Origin: Treponema sp.
GTDB lineage: Bacteria; Spirochaetota; Spirochaetia; Treponematales; Breznakiellaceae
Direction: 5' to 3'
Length of the DNA stretch: 7,993 nt
Assembly (NCBI GenBank): GCA_031255615.1
Contig: JAIRSD010000182.1
Span: 1 to 7,993 of the forward strand
The translations under genes and the position numbers were made by a program. Every line of letters begins with the position of its first letter. Position 1 is the first letter of the stretch. The notes beneath the pieces were generated by a model. The model worked only from the letters and a program-made list of their open reading frames with translations, had not been told where the DNA came from and did not search any database. This document shows, piece after piece, positions 1 to 6,117 of this stretch.

Positions 1-1
1 G

Positions 2-154
2 GACGAATTAGTTGAAATTTGTTTCGACGGGCTTTTGATGCACGATTTTGGAGGCGATATTGTTGACCGGCATGTCGGCAGGTCTTGTGAAATTGATGGT
101 TTAAGTAAATTAAAAGAAATGTTGCGGCAAAAAATTCAAAAAATTGCTCAATAG
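2..154 (+). CDS. C-terminal end of an unrecognised protein (5' end outside window)
   Basis: An open frame runs from the window edge for 50 codons to a TAG stop. It begins DELVEICFDGLLMHDFGGDI and ends in a lysine/glutamine-rich helix (LKEMLRQKIQKIAQ). No start codon belongs to it in the window, so it is the tail of a longer gene. Its composition is clearly more AT-rich than the later genes (AAA, ATT, GAA and TTA codons are common), which fits either a differently evolving gene or acquired DNA. The frame ends three bases before the first hairpin of an R1 repeat, so the repeat sits directly at its 3' end. I recognise no family motif, and no function is assigned. The reading is supported by the amphipathic C-terminal helix and the clean stop before the repeat, but 50 codons is little evidence. 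Confidence 0.5.
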   Translation, partial: DELVEICFDGLLMHDFGGDIVDRHVGRSCEIDGLSKLKEMLRQKIQKIAQ

Positions 155-157
155 GTC

Positions 158-261
158 TGTTCAGAAACTGAAGTTTCCAAACAACAACCGCTCAAAAAAC
201 GAAGAAAAACCTGGATTTCCTCGGGAAACCCATATTTTTCGCAAGTAGGCCGCTTGGCCTA
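158..261 (+). repeat. R1 modular hairpin repeat, copy 1
   Basis: Three hairpins are separated by constant blocks shared with copies at 4542-4667 and 5811-5929. Hairpin a pairs TGTTCAGAAACT (158-169) with AGTTTCCAAACA (172-183). The block CCGCT followed by AAAAAACGAAGAAAAAC spans 188-210. Hairpin b pairs TGGATTTCC (212-220) with GGGAAACCCA (223-232). The block TTTTTCGCAAG ends at 245. Hairpin c pairs TAGGCC (246-251) with GGCCTA (256-261) and is followed by a run of A. The element begins three bases after the stop of the upstream gene and might aid 3' end formation or mRNA protection, although it lacks a T-tract. Confidence 0.75.
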
Positions 262-282
262 AAAAATCGAATATGTGGGCGG

Positions 283-411
283 AAGAAATTTACCACGAAG
301 GCGAAGAAGGCGCACGAAGCCTGGGGATTGAAGACATTTTTCTATTCCTTCGTGTTCCTTTGTGCGCCTTGGTGGTTAACATTCTTATTCCCGGTTCCTT
401 CGCTTATCCGG
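283..411 (-). repeat. R3 palindromic repeat, copy 1 (minus orientation)
   Basis: Read on the minus strand, this runs from CCGGATAAGCG to CCTTCGTGGTAAATTTCTT, and the same element appears in plus orientation at 6082-6229. It contains an imperfect long inverted repeat made from the widespread CCACGAAGGCG / CCTTCGTGCGCC type of motif: the ACCACGAAGGCGAAGAAGGC arm begins at 292 and its partner lies around 348-378. The unit is non-coding. Apparent open frames across it simply reflect the lack of stops in the repeat. Confidence 0.8.
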
Positions 412-518
412 TGATTGAGGGTAAGTAAGGTACTGGCGAGCCTTAGCTCGCCCTGGTGGTTAACATTCCTGTTCCCGGTTGTTCCGCTTATCCGGTGATT
501 GAGGGTAAGCAAGGTACT
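371..518. repeat. Tandem duplication (2 x 64 bp, period 84) with hairpin spacer
   Basis: Bases 371-434 and 455-518 are near-identical copies that begin GGTGGTTAACATTC and end GGGTAAG(T/C)AAGGTACT. The 20-base spacer holds a perfect hairpin, GGCGAGC (435-441) pairing with GCTCGCC (446-452). The second copy ends at 518 and the Shine-Dalgarno sequence AGGAGG of the next gene occupies 519-524. The first copy overlaps the R3 element. I do not see a convincing -35/-10 pair here, so the promoter of the following operon is not located. Confidence 0.85.
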
Positions 519-532
519 AGGAGGCAATAAAC

Positions 533-1603
533 ATGGCGGAATCGATAAATTTAGAGGCGCTTTCCAGCCGGGCGGGGTTTAACGCCGCCGTCCGGCATAT
601 AAAAAAGACGCTCCGTATCGCCGAAGATGTGGGAGACGGCGCCAACCTTGGGGATCTGCTTCATGATCCGGCAGAGGGCGAATTAAGCGGGGAACGGGCC
701 GCCCTGATTCTGCGGATGCTCCTGGTGGATAAACTGGGCTACCAGACGCTGTCCGTTAATTTGGCTTCCGTGGCGGAGGATCTTCCCGCCCTGGCCCGGG
801 AATTTTCCCGCTGGAACGGGGTGGATCTGGTGGTGTCCTATCAACACCCCGACCTGGGGCTTTTGACGGCGAACCCGAAATTGGAGGAGGAACTGGCCGG
901 CCTCGGCCTTCCGCGCAAGCGGGAGCTCCTGGTTGTTTACGCGGGGAAGGGCTCGGCGCCGGCGGATGACTGGTGCAGGAAGGCGGCGGAACTGGCGGCG
1001 GATCTTTTTCAGGGCAGGAGGGTGAAGGTTCCCGCGGCCCTGCTTAACGGGCGATTTACCGTTAAAAAAACGCCGGGGCCGCAGGCGGGGCCGGAACGGG
1101 AATCGGAATCCCCGGAGCCGGTAAAGGGGGCTGGCAAAAAAGCCCCCCCCGCCGGGAAGCGGAAGGCCGCCCCCGCGGAAGAAGGGGCCGCCGAAGCATT
1201 ACGGGCCGTTGAAGCGTCCCGCGCCGCCCCGGCGCTTGCCCCCGCTGTTCCCGCCGTCTCCAGGGGGGCGATGAAGATGACCCCCATGTATTCGGTGGCG
1301 GTGACCAACGAGTTGTTCCACAACGGCAACGTGGAGGCGTGGAAACGGATCATTGACAGTTACAAGGCGCGGTATCCCGATTTGCACGTATATATTTATT
1401 ACGAGGGGGAACGAATATTGGATATTAATTCCCTGTTCAAATGGGGGAAGGTGAAACACGGCAGATCCATACAATTCGCCATTGCCGGGGCGGAGATAAA
1501 AGACGCAGCCAAGCTGCAACGCTACCTGGTGCAGGGTGCGAGCAGCCAGTTTGAGGCCTTCCTCCGGGGGCCGGTGAGCGGCGTTTTAAGGCTTTTCGGG
1601 TAA
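533..1603 (+). CDS. Unrecognised two-domain protein encoded directly upstream of the PPDK-like gene
   Basis: This 356-residue protein starts at an ATG eight bases after a full AGGAGG. Three parts are visible. Residues 1-178 form a mixed alpha/beta domain (helical start, then VDLVVSYQHPDLGLLTANP and KRELLVVYAGKG strands). Residues 179-247 are a low-complexity linker rich in Pro, Ala, Lys and Glu. Residues 248-356 form a compact C-terminal domain (MYSVAVTNELFHNGNVEAW, then DLHVYIYYEGERILDINSLF, then KWGKVKHGRSIQFAIAG) ending hydrophobically in VLRLFG. There is no signal peptide or membrane segment, so it is probably cytoplasmic. The tidy C-terminal domain looks conserved, but I cannot name its family. 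The gene ends nine bases before the PPDK-like gene and is almost certainly co-transcribed with it, suggesting a partner, regulator or substrate role. That functional link is inference only. Confidence 0.85.
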   Translation: MAESINLEALSSRAGFNAAVRHIKKTLRIAEDVGDGANLGDLLHDPAEGELSGERAALILRMLLVDKLGYQTLSVNLASVAEDLPALAREFSRWNGVDLVVSYQHPDLGLLTANPKLEEELAGLGLPRKRELLVVYAGKGSAPADDWCRKAAELAADLFQGRRVKVPAALLNGRFTVKKTPGPQAGPERESESPEPVKGAGKKAPPAGKRKAAPAEEGAAEALRAVEASRAAPALAPAVPAVSRGAMKMTPMYSVAVTNELFHNGNVEAWKRIIDSYKARYPDLHVYIYYEGERILDINSLFKWGKVKHGRSIQFAIAGAEIKDAAKLQRYLVQGASSQFEAFLRGPVSGVLRLFG

Positions 1604-1612
1604 GGGGGAATC

Positions 1613-4336
1613 ATGGATAAGGGCATACATTTTTTCAGCCAGAAACATACGATCCCCGCCGGTATTTCCCCCGAACTGCTGGGCATCAGGGGGCGGCAGG
1701 CCGGCGAATTCGCGGGGCTTGGTTTTCCCATCCTGCCGGGTTTTATTCTTGATACAAAAATATCATCGAATATTAAGATAGACTCGATAAAAAAAGATCT
1801 GAATATCCTGCTGGAAAAATGCGGCGGCATAGTGGGAAGAACATACGGGGATGGGAAAAATCCCCTGCTTTTGAAAATTGTTATGTCTTCCAACCTGGCC
1901 GTTACCGCCTATCCCGCCCTCCATAATTTCGGCCTGACGAAAACGACCGTTGACGGTTTTGCCGCGTGGGTAGGGAAGGATTTTGCCGTCCATGAAATTC
2001 TTTTTCTGATCCGGGGCATGCTTAAGCTGGAGGAGCGGATCAAGGAGTTGGAGGCCAATGCCGGGGAACGGGAGGAGATTAGTTCCCGCCTGAAAATTCT
2101 GGACCGGATTCTGGATATCCGGGGGCCCTCCAATGAAGCGCGCCGGGAGGAGGCGGCCTCCGCGATAGACAAAACGGCGGCGGAATATATGGACGAGTAC
2201 GCCCGCTATGTTCCCCCCGGATTTTTTGAGAACGCCGAGGATCAGCTTTTTTTGGCCCTGGACGAGATTTCCCGGATGTTCAGGCTGGACGATCAAAACG
2301 GCAACGATACCGCCCTTATGGTCGCCCCTATGGTGTATGGAAATTACGGGAAGGATTCCTGTTCCGGCGATTTTTTCAGCCGCGATATTGTTACCGGGGA
2401 AAAGAAACTCCAGGGCCGTTTTTTCCGGGGAAGGTTTAATGAAGTTGGCGCCTCCGGCCAGGACGGCGGGGACATTGAAAAAATCGATCCCCCCCACCTG
2501 AAGAATCTGCGGAAGATCGCCTGGACCCTGGAAGACACATTTAAGGAAATCCGCCGGATCCGTTTTACCGTGGAAAACGGGAAGCTCTGGCTTATCGAAC
2601 AGCGTCCGGTGGAGCGGAAATCCACACGGGCGGAGCTCAAGCTGCTTCTGGACCTGGTGGACCGGAAGGTGCTGGATAAGGCCGGCATGATACGGGCCGT
2701 CGATCCGCCGCGTTTGCATGAAATCCTCCACCCCCTCATCGAGCCCGCCAGCGTCAAGGGGCTTAAAGGCTGGAAGGGGGGCATCGCCGGAGCCCCCGGC
2801 GCCGCCATCGGGCAGGCGTACTTTAGCACCGATTCCCTTTTGGAGGCCCGGAAACGCGCCCTTCAAAAGGGGCGGGACACCCGCTTTATTCTGGTCCTGG
2901 CCTCCTCCTTCGCGGAGGATGTGAAAGCCATTGAAGTAAGCGCCGGGGTCCTTACCGCCGAGGGGGGATACGCCGCCCACGCATCGGTGGTGGCCCGGCA
3001 GTACGGCAAGGTGTCCCTGGTGGCCCCGGAATTGAAGATCCGAGGGAAAAAGGCCGTCCTGGGGGATCTGTCCTTCGCCGAAGGGGACTACCTTACCATC
3101 GACGTACCCTTCCACGGGCGGTCCGCCGTTTACCAGGGAACCGCGGCGTTGATTGAACCGGACCCCCGGGAATCGGGGCTATTGGATCTGATCGCGGCGG
3201 CCAAGGGATTCCTGAAAAAATTCCAAATCCGGGCCAACGCGGACAGCCCCCGGGACGCGGCGCTGGCCCTGTCCTTTGGCGCGGACGGCATCGGCCTGTG
3301 CCGGACGGAACACATGTTCCTTAAGGCGGACCGGATCAACGTGTTCCGGGAGATGCTCCTTTCACGCGACGAAAAGGAGCGGGCGAAGGCCCTGGATAAA
3401 CTTCAGGTGATGCAGCGGGAGGACTTTTACCGCATCTTCAAAGTGATGGCGGGAAAGGAAGTAACCATCCGGCTTTTGGATTCCCCCCTCCACGAGTTCA
3501 TGCCCCACACCGACGATGAACTTGCCGCCTACCTCGATTACGCCGCGGGAGATGCCAAAGGCGCCGGCGATGCCGGAAACACCGGGGGAAAAAAGCAAAA
3601 AACCGCCAGGGCGGAGATTGCGGCCCGGATCGACGGCCTCCACGAGTTCAACCCCATGCTGGGCCGCCGGGGCTGCCGCATCGCCGTATCCTATCCTGAA
3701 ATCTACGCCATGCAGATAAAAGCCGTCTTCGAGGCCGCCGCCCGCCTGCGCTCCGAAAAGATAGAGCCGCGGCTGTCGATCATGGTTCCCGTCGTGATGA
3801 ACGCCGCGGAACTTAAACTTATCGCCTACGGCAAGAAAATTGAGGGGGCCAGCTATCCGGGCATCGTTGACATTGAGGAAGCCCTGCGCCGGGAGCGGAA
3901 AACGCCGCCGCTGGATTATTCCATCGGAGTCATGGTGGAGCTTCCCGCCGCCGCCCTGGGTGCGGCCGAGATCGCCCGCTACGCCGGCTTCTTCAGCTTC
4001 GGCACCAACGATCTTACCCAAACCACCCTGGGCATTTCCCGGGACGATTTTACCGCCTTCATGCCCGACTATACCCGCTTTGATCTGATCCGGGGGAACC
4101 CCTTCAGCGTCCTGGATCCCAGCGTAAAAAATATCATCGAGCTGGCGGTGGAACGGGGACGGCTTACCCGGCCCGATCTGGTCTGCGGCCTCTGCGGAGA
4201 ACACGGCGCCAACCCGGAGAACCTGCGCTTCTGTATGGACGCGGGGCTGGACTACATATCCTGTTCACCCTATTCGGTGCCCGTCGCTCTTTTGGCCGCG
4301 GCCAGGGAAGAAATATCCCGTCAAGGTCCGGCCTGA
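1613..4336 (+). CDS. Divergent pyruvate phosphate dikinase-like protein (PEP/pyruvate half intact, ATP half degenerate)
   Basis: Canonical PPDK interconverts ATP + Pi + pyruvate and AMP + PPi + PEP through a phospho-histidine that swings between two active sites. This 907-residue protein has family length and order: nucleotide-binding half (about 1-340), linker, swivelling His domain (about 385-515) and PEP/pyruvate TIM barrel (about 530-905). In the barrel all the expected residues are visible: Arg564 (LCRTEHMF), Arg620 (TIRLLD), Glu776 (MVELP), Asn799/Asp800 (FGTNDLTQ) and Cys861 (GLCGEHG). The phosphorylatable His is His456 (GGYAAHASVVAR). The N-terminal half is eroded: the usual GGKGANLAEM reads GIRGRQAGEF (Lys to Arg26), VRSGA reads IVMSS (Arg to Val90), and the GEFL-NAQGEDV segment is missing. 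Glu321 and Arg331 are kept. A Gly/Ala/Lys-rich stretch (about 645-664) interrupts the barrel. The start ATG follows GGGGGA and lies nine bases after the upstream gene. PPDK-family membership is secure; dikinase activity is doubtful. The gene could still be annotated ppdK. Confidence 0.93.
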   Translation: MDKGIHFFSQKHTIPAGISPELLGIRGRQAGEFAGLGFPILPGFILDTKISSNIKIDSIKKDLNILLEKCGGIVGRTYGDGKNPLLLKIVMSSNLAVTAYPALHNFGLTKTTVDGFAAWVGKDFAVHEILFLIRGMLKLEERIKELEANAGEREEISSRLKILDRILDIRGPSNEARREEAASAIDKTAAEYMDEYARYVPPGFFENAEDQLFLALDEISRMFRLDDQNGNDTALMVAPMVYGNYGKDSCSGDFFSRDIVTGEKKLQGRFFRGRFNEVGASGQDGGDIEKIDPPHLKNLRKIAWTLEDTFKEIRRIRFTVENGKLWLIEQRPVERKSTRAELKLLLDLVDRKVLDKAGMIRAVDPPRLHEILHPLIEPASVKGLKGWKGGIAGAPGAAIGQAYFSTDSLLEARKRALQKGRDTRFILVLASSFAEDVKAIEVSAGVLTAEGGYAAHASVVARQYGKVSLVAPELKIRGKKAVLGDLSFAEGDYLTIDVPFHGRSAVYQGTAALIEPDPRESGLLDLIAAAKGFLKKFQIRANADSPRDAALALSFGADGIGLCRTEHMFLKADRINVFREMLLSRDEKERAKALDKLQVMQREDFYRIFKVMAGKEVTIRLLDSPLHEFMPHTDDELAAYLDYAAGDAKGAGDAGNTGGKKQKTARAEIAARIDGLHEFNPMLGRRGCRIAVSYPEIYAMQIKAVFEAAARLRSEKIEPRLSIMVPVVMNAAELKLIAYGKKIEGASYPGIVDIEEALRRERKTPPLDYSIGVMVELPAAALGAAEIARYAGFFSFGTNDLTQTTLGISRDDFTAFMPDYTRFDLIRGNPFSVLDPSVKNIIELAVERGRLTRPDLVCGLCGEHGANPENLRFCMDAGLDYISCSPYSVPVALLAAAREEISRQGPA

Positions 4337-4359
4337 AAACGCCGAATAGAGCATTGCTA

Positions 4360-4517
4360 TTGGGCGCATTTTTTTGCTTCGCAAAAAAACCGGGCTATCC
4401 GCTCCAACAAAAACCCTGCGGGTTTTTGTTAGCCGCTCCTATCCCTTGCGCGGGCGCGAAAGCCGCGCCTGCGGCGCGGCTTTCGCCTTCTCAGTTTTGG
4501 CGCTCCGCGCCAAAACT
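4360..4517 (+). repeat. R2 modular hairpin repeat, copy A
   Basis: The constant blocks TTGGGCGCAT (4360-4369), CCGGGCTATCCGCTC (4390-4404) and CCGCTCCTATCCCTTGCGCGGG (4433-4454) are shared with copies at 7565-7696 and 7868-7990. Between and after them lie perfect hairpins: TTTTTTTGC with GCAAAAAAA (4369-4389, loop TTC), AACAAAAACCC with GGGTTTTTGTT (4406-4430, loop TGC), GCGAAAGCCGCGCC with its complement (4456-4486, loop TGC) and AGTTTTGGCGC with GCGCCAAAACT (4493-4517, loop TCC). The run fills the gap between two convergent genes. Confidence 0.85.
4406..4430. terminator. Possible bidirectional terminator hairpin in R2 copy A
   Basis: An A-tract, a CCC-TGC-GGG stem-loop and a T-tract form a symmetric hairpin that could end transcription from both the PPDK-like gene (plus) and the 4673-5242 gene (minus). 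The GC stem is only three pairs if the A/T arms are not counted, so it is a weak candidate. No better T-tailed hairpin is seen in this gap. Confidence 0.3.
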
Positions 4518-4541
4518 CATGAAGATTTTTCCGGCGGGCGG

Positions 4542-4667
4542 GGGCTTTCGCGGCGCGCCGCGAAAGCCCAAAGGCCGCTTAAAAACGACGAAAAACGCGA
4601 ATTTTTTCGAAGAATCCGCGTTTTTTGCAAGACTTGTTCAATAACCAAGCGGGTTATGAAACAAGTC
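4542..4667 (+). repeat. R1 modular hairpin repeat, copy 3, with different hairpins
   Basis: The constant blocks CCGCTTAAAAACGACG-AAAAAC (4575-4596) and TTTTTTGCAAG (4621-4631) match R1 copies 1 and 2. The hairpins differ. Slot a is a perfect 28-base palindrome, GGGCTTTCGCGGCG then its complement (4542-4569). Slot b is AAAAACGCG (4591-4599) pairing with CGCGTTTTT (4617-4625) around an AT-rich interior. Slot c is GACTTGTTCAATAACC (4631-4646) pairing imperfectly with GGTTATGAAACAAGTC (4652-4667). It ends six bases before the stop codon of the minus-strand gene at 4673. Confidence 0.75.
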
Positions 4668-4672
4668 CGGCA

Positions 4673-5242
4673 TCAGGAATTGCTGCCAAATTCGTTTTTA
4701 AAGGCCATGTTTTTCGCGATAGTTTCCGCCGCGGCGCGGGCCACTTTTTTTGCGTCCGCCTGCGGCAGGGAACCGTCCCTGTTGAAGGACTTCTCAAAAA
4801 AGAGTTCCATGATCTGGTAGATATCCGGGGAATTGTAAAAAACAAAAGATATATTGAGACCCGAAGGCCGCATAATGGTAAAGGACGACAGCGATTCTAT
4901 CGGCTCCCGGGAGATCATGGCCTTGATCTGATTCTTCGCGGTAAAAATTTCCAGTTCCTTAAAACGGAGGGGAATTTTTTCTCCCGTGTCCCGCAGATAC
5001 GGCTCGATGCCCTTGTGGGGGTAGGACGCCGGTTCCAGAAGGATGTGCATTTTTTTCCCCTGGGACTGGAAGGTAAGGCTGTTCCCTTCCTGGTAAATCG
5101 CCTTGACTCCGGAATAGGAAACCACCTCGTAGACTACATAACCGCTCTTTGGATTGACAAAGGAAGAAACGACATACGCCTCGTCCTTGGGCAGTTTATT
5201 CTGGGAGTAGGCCTCAAAAAGATCCATAGCCTTGATTACCAT
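4673..5242 (-). CDS. Unrecognised 189-residue cytoplasmic protein
   Basis: The ATG at 5242 follows AGGAGG with five bases between, and a promoter lies just upstream, so this start is well supported. The protein begins MVIKAMDLFEAYSQNKLPKD. Residues about 21-60 look beta-rich (AYVVSSFVNPKSGYVVYEVV, then YSGVKAIYQEG, then LTFQSQGKK). A second mixed region covers about 66-150 (KMHILLEPASYPHKGIEPYL, FKELEIFTAKNQIKAMISRE, FTIMRPSGLNISFVFYNSPD). The end is an alanine/lysine amphipathic helix (QADAKKVARAAAETIAKNMA). There is no signal peptide, membrane segment or lipobox. I do not recognise the family or a catalytic motif. It converges with the PPDK-like gene and is transcribed alone. The balanced composition, strong initiation signals and clean ends make it very likely real; the function is unknown. 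Confidence 0.85.
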   Translation of the reverse strand: MVIKAMDLFEAYSQNKLPKDEAYVVSSFVNPKSGYVVYEVVSYSGVKAIYQEGNSLTFQSQGKKMHILLEPASYPHKGIEPYLRDTGEKIPLRFKELEIFTAKNQIKAMISREPIESLSSFTIMRPSGLNISFVFYNSPDIYQIMELFFEKSFNRDGSLPQADAKKVARAAAETIAKNMAFKNEFGSNS

Positions 5243-5259
5243 CTTAGCCTCCTGGTCTC

Positions 5260-5287
5260 ATTATAACAGAATACCCCGAATCCGCAA
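5260..5287 (-). promoter_or_regulatory. Sigma70-type promoter of the 4673-5242 gene
   Basis: On the minus strand a perfect TATAAT (5260-5265) is preceded by TTGCGG (5282-5287) with a 16-base spacer. The predicted start of transcription is near 5253, which falls at or next to the AGGAGG ribosome-binding site (5248-5253). The leader would be only about 11 bases long. The -10 is strong; the -35 matches only its TTG. Confidence 0.6.
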
Positions 5288-5800
5288 TAAATACCCGCGG
5301 GTTCCGCGAACCCACGGTTTGCGCTCCGGCGCGAATTCCGCGAAGCGGCAGGCGCAGGGGCTTTGCTTCGGCCTCCCCGCCGGCGCGGCTTTCGCCCCGC
5401 GGGCCTGGAGCCGCCCCGCCCCGCCTGCGGCAAAACGGCGGTACATTGGGCAGCAGGGGAGAAACAAAAAGTGGGGGGAGCGGAATAGACCGGAGGGCCA
5501 GACCGGAGGCCTGGCCTGAGGACTATGAAGCGGGGGGGAGCCGCCCGCCGCCGGGGGCGGCGTAAAGCCGGTGTTTCCCCCGCGGGGAAGGCCCCGCTCC
5601 CCCTCCTTTCAGCGATCATGCACCGGTTGTTTATCGGTCGTTTATATGGTTTATCGGTCTTCGCGCCGGGCGTTCATTTTCATTGGAAACACCGCCGGAC
5701 TGAAACAAACTGCAATATATTTAAAAATAATCTATTTGTGTTGCAAAATCCGCCTTTTAATGAACCCGGATAGCCTCCGGTTTTTGGGAACCGCCGTCTT
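5288..5800. other. Long intergenic region: GC-rich hairpin remnants, then AT-rich segment
   Basis: I see no supportable gene between the two divergent genes. Bases 5299-5313 form a GGGTTC-CGC-GAACCC hairpin just upstream of the minus-strand promoter. Bases 5382-5396 carry GGCGCGGCTTTCGCC, identical to one arm of a hairpin in R2 copies A and B but without its partner arm, so it may be a remnant. Further stems are GGCCAG (5496-5501) with CTGGCC (5511-5516), GCCGCCC (5540-5546) with GGGCGGC (5555-5561), and TTCCCC with GGGGAA (5575-5589). From about 5620 the sequence becomes AT-rich and contains a direct repeat, GTTTATCGGTC at 5629-5639 and 5649-5659. Confidence 0.5.
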
Positions 5801-5810
5801 TCATATCAGA

Positions 5811-5929
5811 GTTGTTCAAGAACTTCAGCTTCCGAACAACAACCGCTTTTGAAGAAAACCTGGATTTCCTCGGGAAACCCATATTTTCCGCAAGGCTTGT
5901 TTAATAACCCGGTGGTTATTGAACAAGTC
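5811..5929 (+). repeat. R1 modular hairpin repeat, copy 2
   Basis: This is the same block order as copy 1. Slot a is GTTGTTC (5811-5817) pairing with GAACAAC (5834-5840) through an imperfect inner stem. The CCGCT and GAAGAAAACC blocks lie at 5843-5860. Slot b (5861-5880, TGGATTTCC and GGGAAACCC) is nearly identical to copy 1. The TTTTCCGCAAG block ends at 5894. Slot c pairs GCTTGTTTAATAACC (5895-5909) with GGTTATTGAACAAG (5914-5927), unlike copy 1 but like copy 3. It ends 26 bases before the lipoprotein start codon. Confidence 0.8.
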
Positions 5930-5955
5930 CATCATCTTATGCAAGGAGAAAGAGA

Positions 5956-6117
5956 ATGAAACATTTGATTCCTTTCCGAGTCTTCATCGTCCTTTTGACG
6001 GTGTTGTTCGCCCTCAGCGGCTGCCGCACGGATGCGGGGGACCCGCCCGCCGGCCAGCCCGGCGGTCAGCCGCCCAGCACGCCGGATAAGCGAAACGACC
6101 GGGAACAAGGATATTAA
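5956..6117 (+). CDS. Small predicted lipoprotein, 3' end formed by a repeat
   Basis: This is a 53-codon gene with AAGGAG (5943-5948) seven bases before the ATG. Residues 1-22 form a classic lipoprotein signal: MKHLIPFR, a hydrophobic core VFIVLLTVLFA, and the lipobox L20-S21-G22-C23. After processing only about 31 residues would remain, rich in Pro, Gly, Gln and Asp and probably disordered, on a membrane-anchored cysteine. The last 11 or so codons (from the proline in PSTPDKRNDREQGY onward) and the TAA stop lie inside the R3 repeat that begins at 6082. The original gene may thus have been longer and been cut short by repeat insertion, or the small protein may have captured a new tail. The signals for translation and export are convincing; whether the product is functional is uncertain. 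A terminator follows at 6249-6285. Confidence 0.6.
   Translation: MKHLIPFRVFIVLLTVLFALSGCRTDAGDPPAGQPGGQPPSTPDKRNDREQGY

Noticed and set aside
342..527. Minus-strand open frame of 61 codons with a repeated RNVNHQGELR / NKNVNHQGAQR pattern
   Set aside because: The protein repeat is only the translation of the tandem DNA duplication and the R3 element. It has no ribosome-binding site, and similar peptides arise from the R3 copy at 6082.
1763..3115. 450-codon minus-strand open frame inside the PPDK-like gene
   Set aside because: It is a shadow frame antisense to a recognisable gene. Its product is low-complexity with Gly/Pro/His bias and no motif.
4369..4389. T7-GC hairpin as a rho-independent terminator
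   Set aside because: The T-tract is in the 5' arm and the stem is mostly A-T, so it lacks the GC stem followed by T order required on the plus strand.
4354..4820. Two plus-strand open frames (96 and 148 codons) downstream of the PPDK-like gene
   Set aside because: They are translations of the R2 and R1 hairpin repeats, and one continues antisense into the 4673-5242 gene. Such GC-rich palindromes are open in several frames.
5525..5852. Small plus-strand frames in the divergent gap (for example one starting MHRLFIGRL at about 5618)
   Set aside because: They have no ribosome-binding site, no recognisable product and shift abruptly in base composition.
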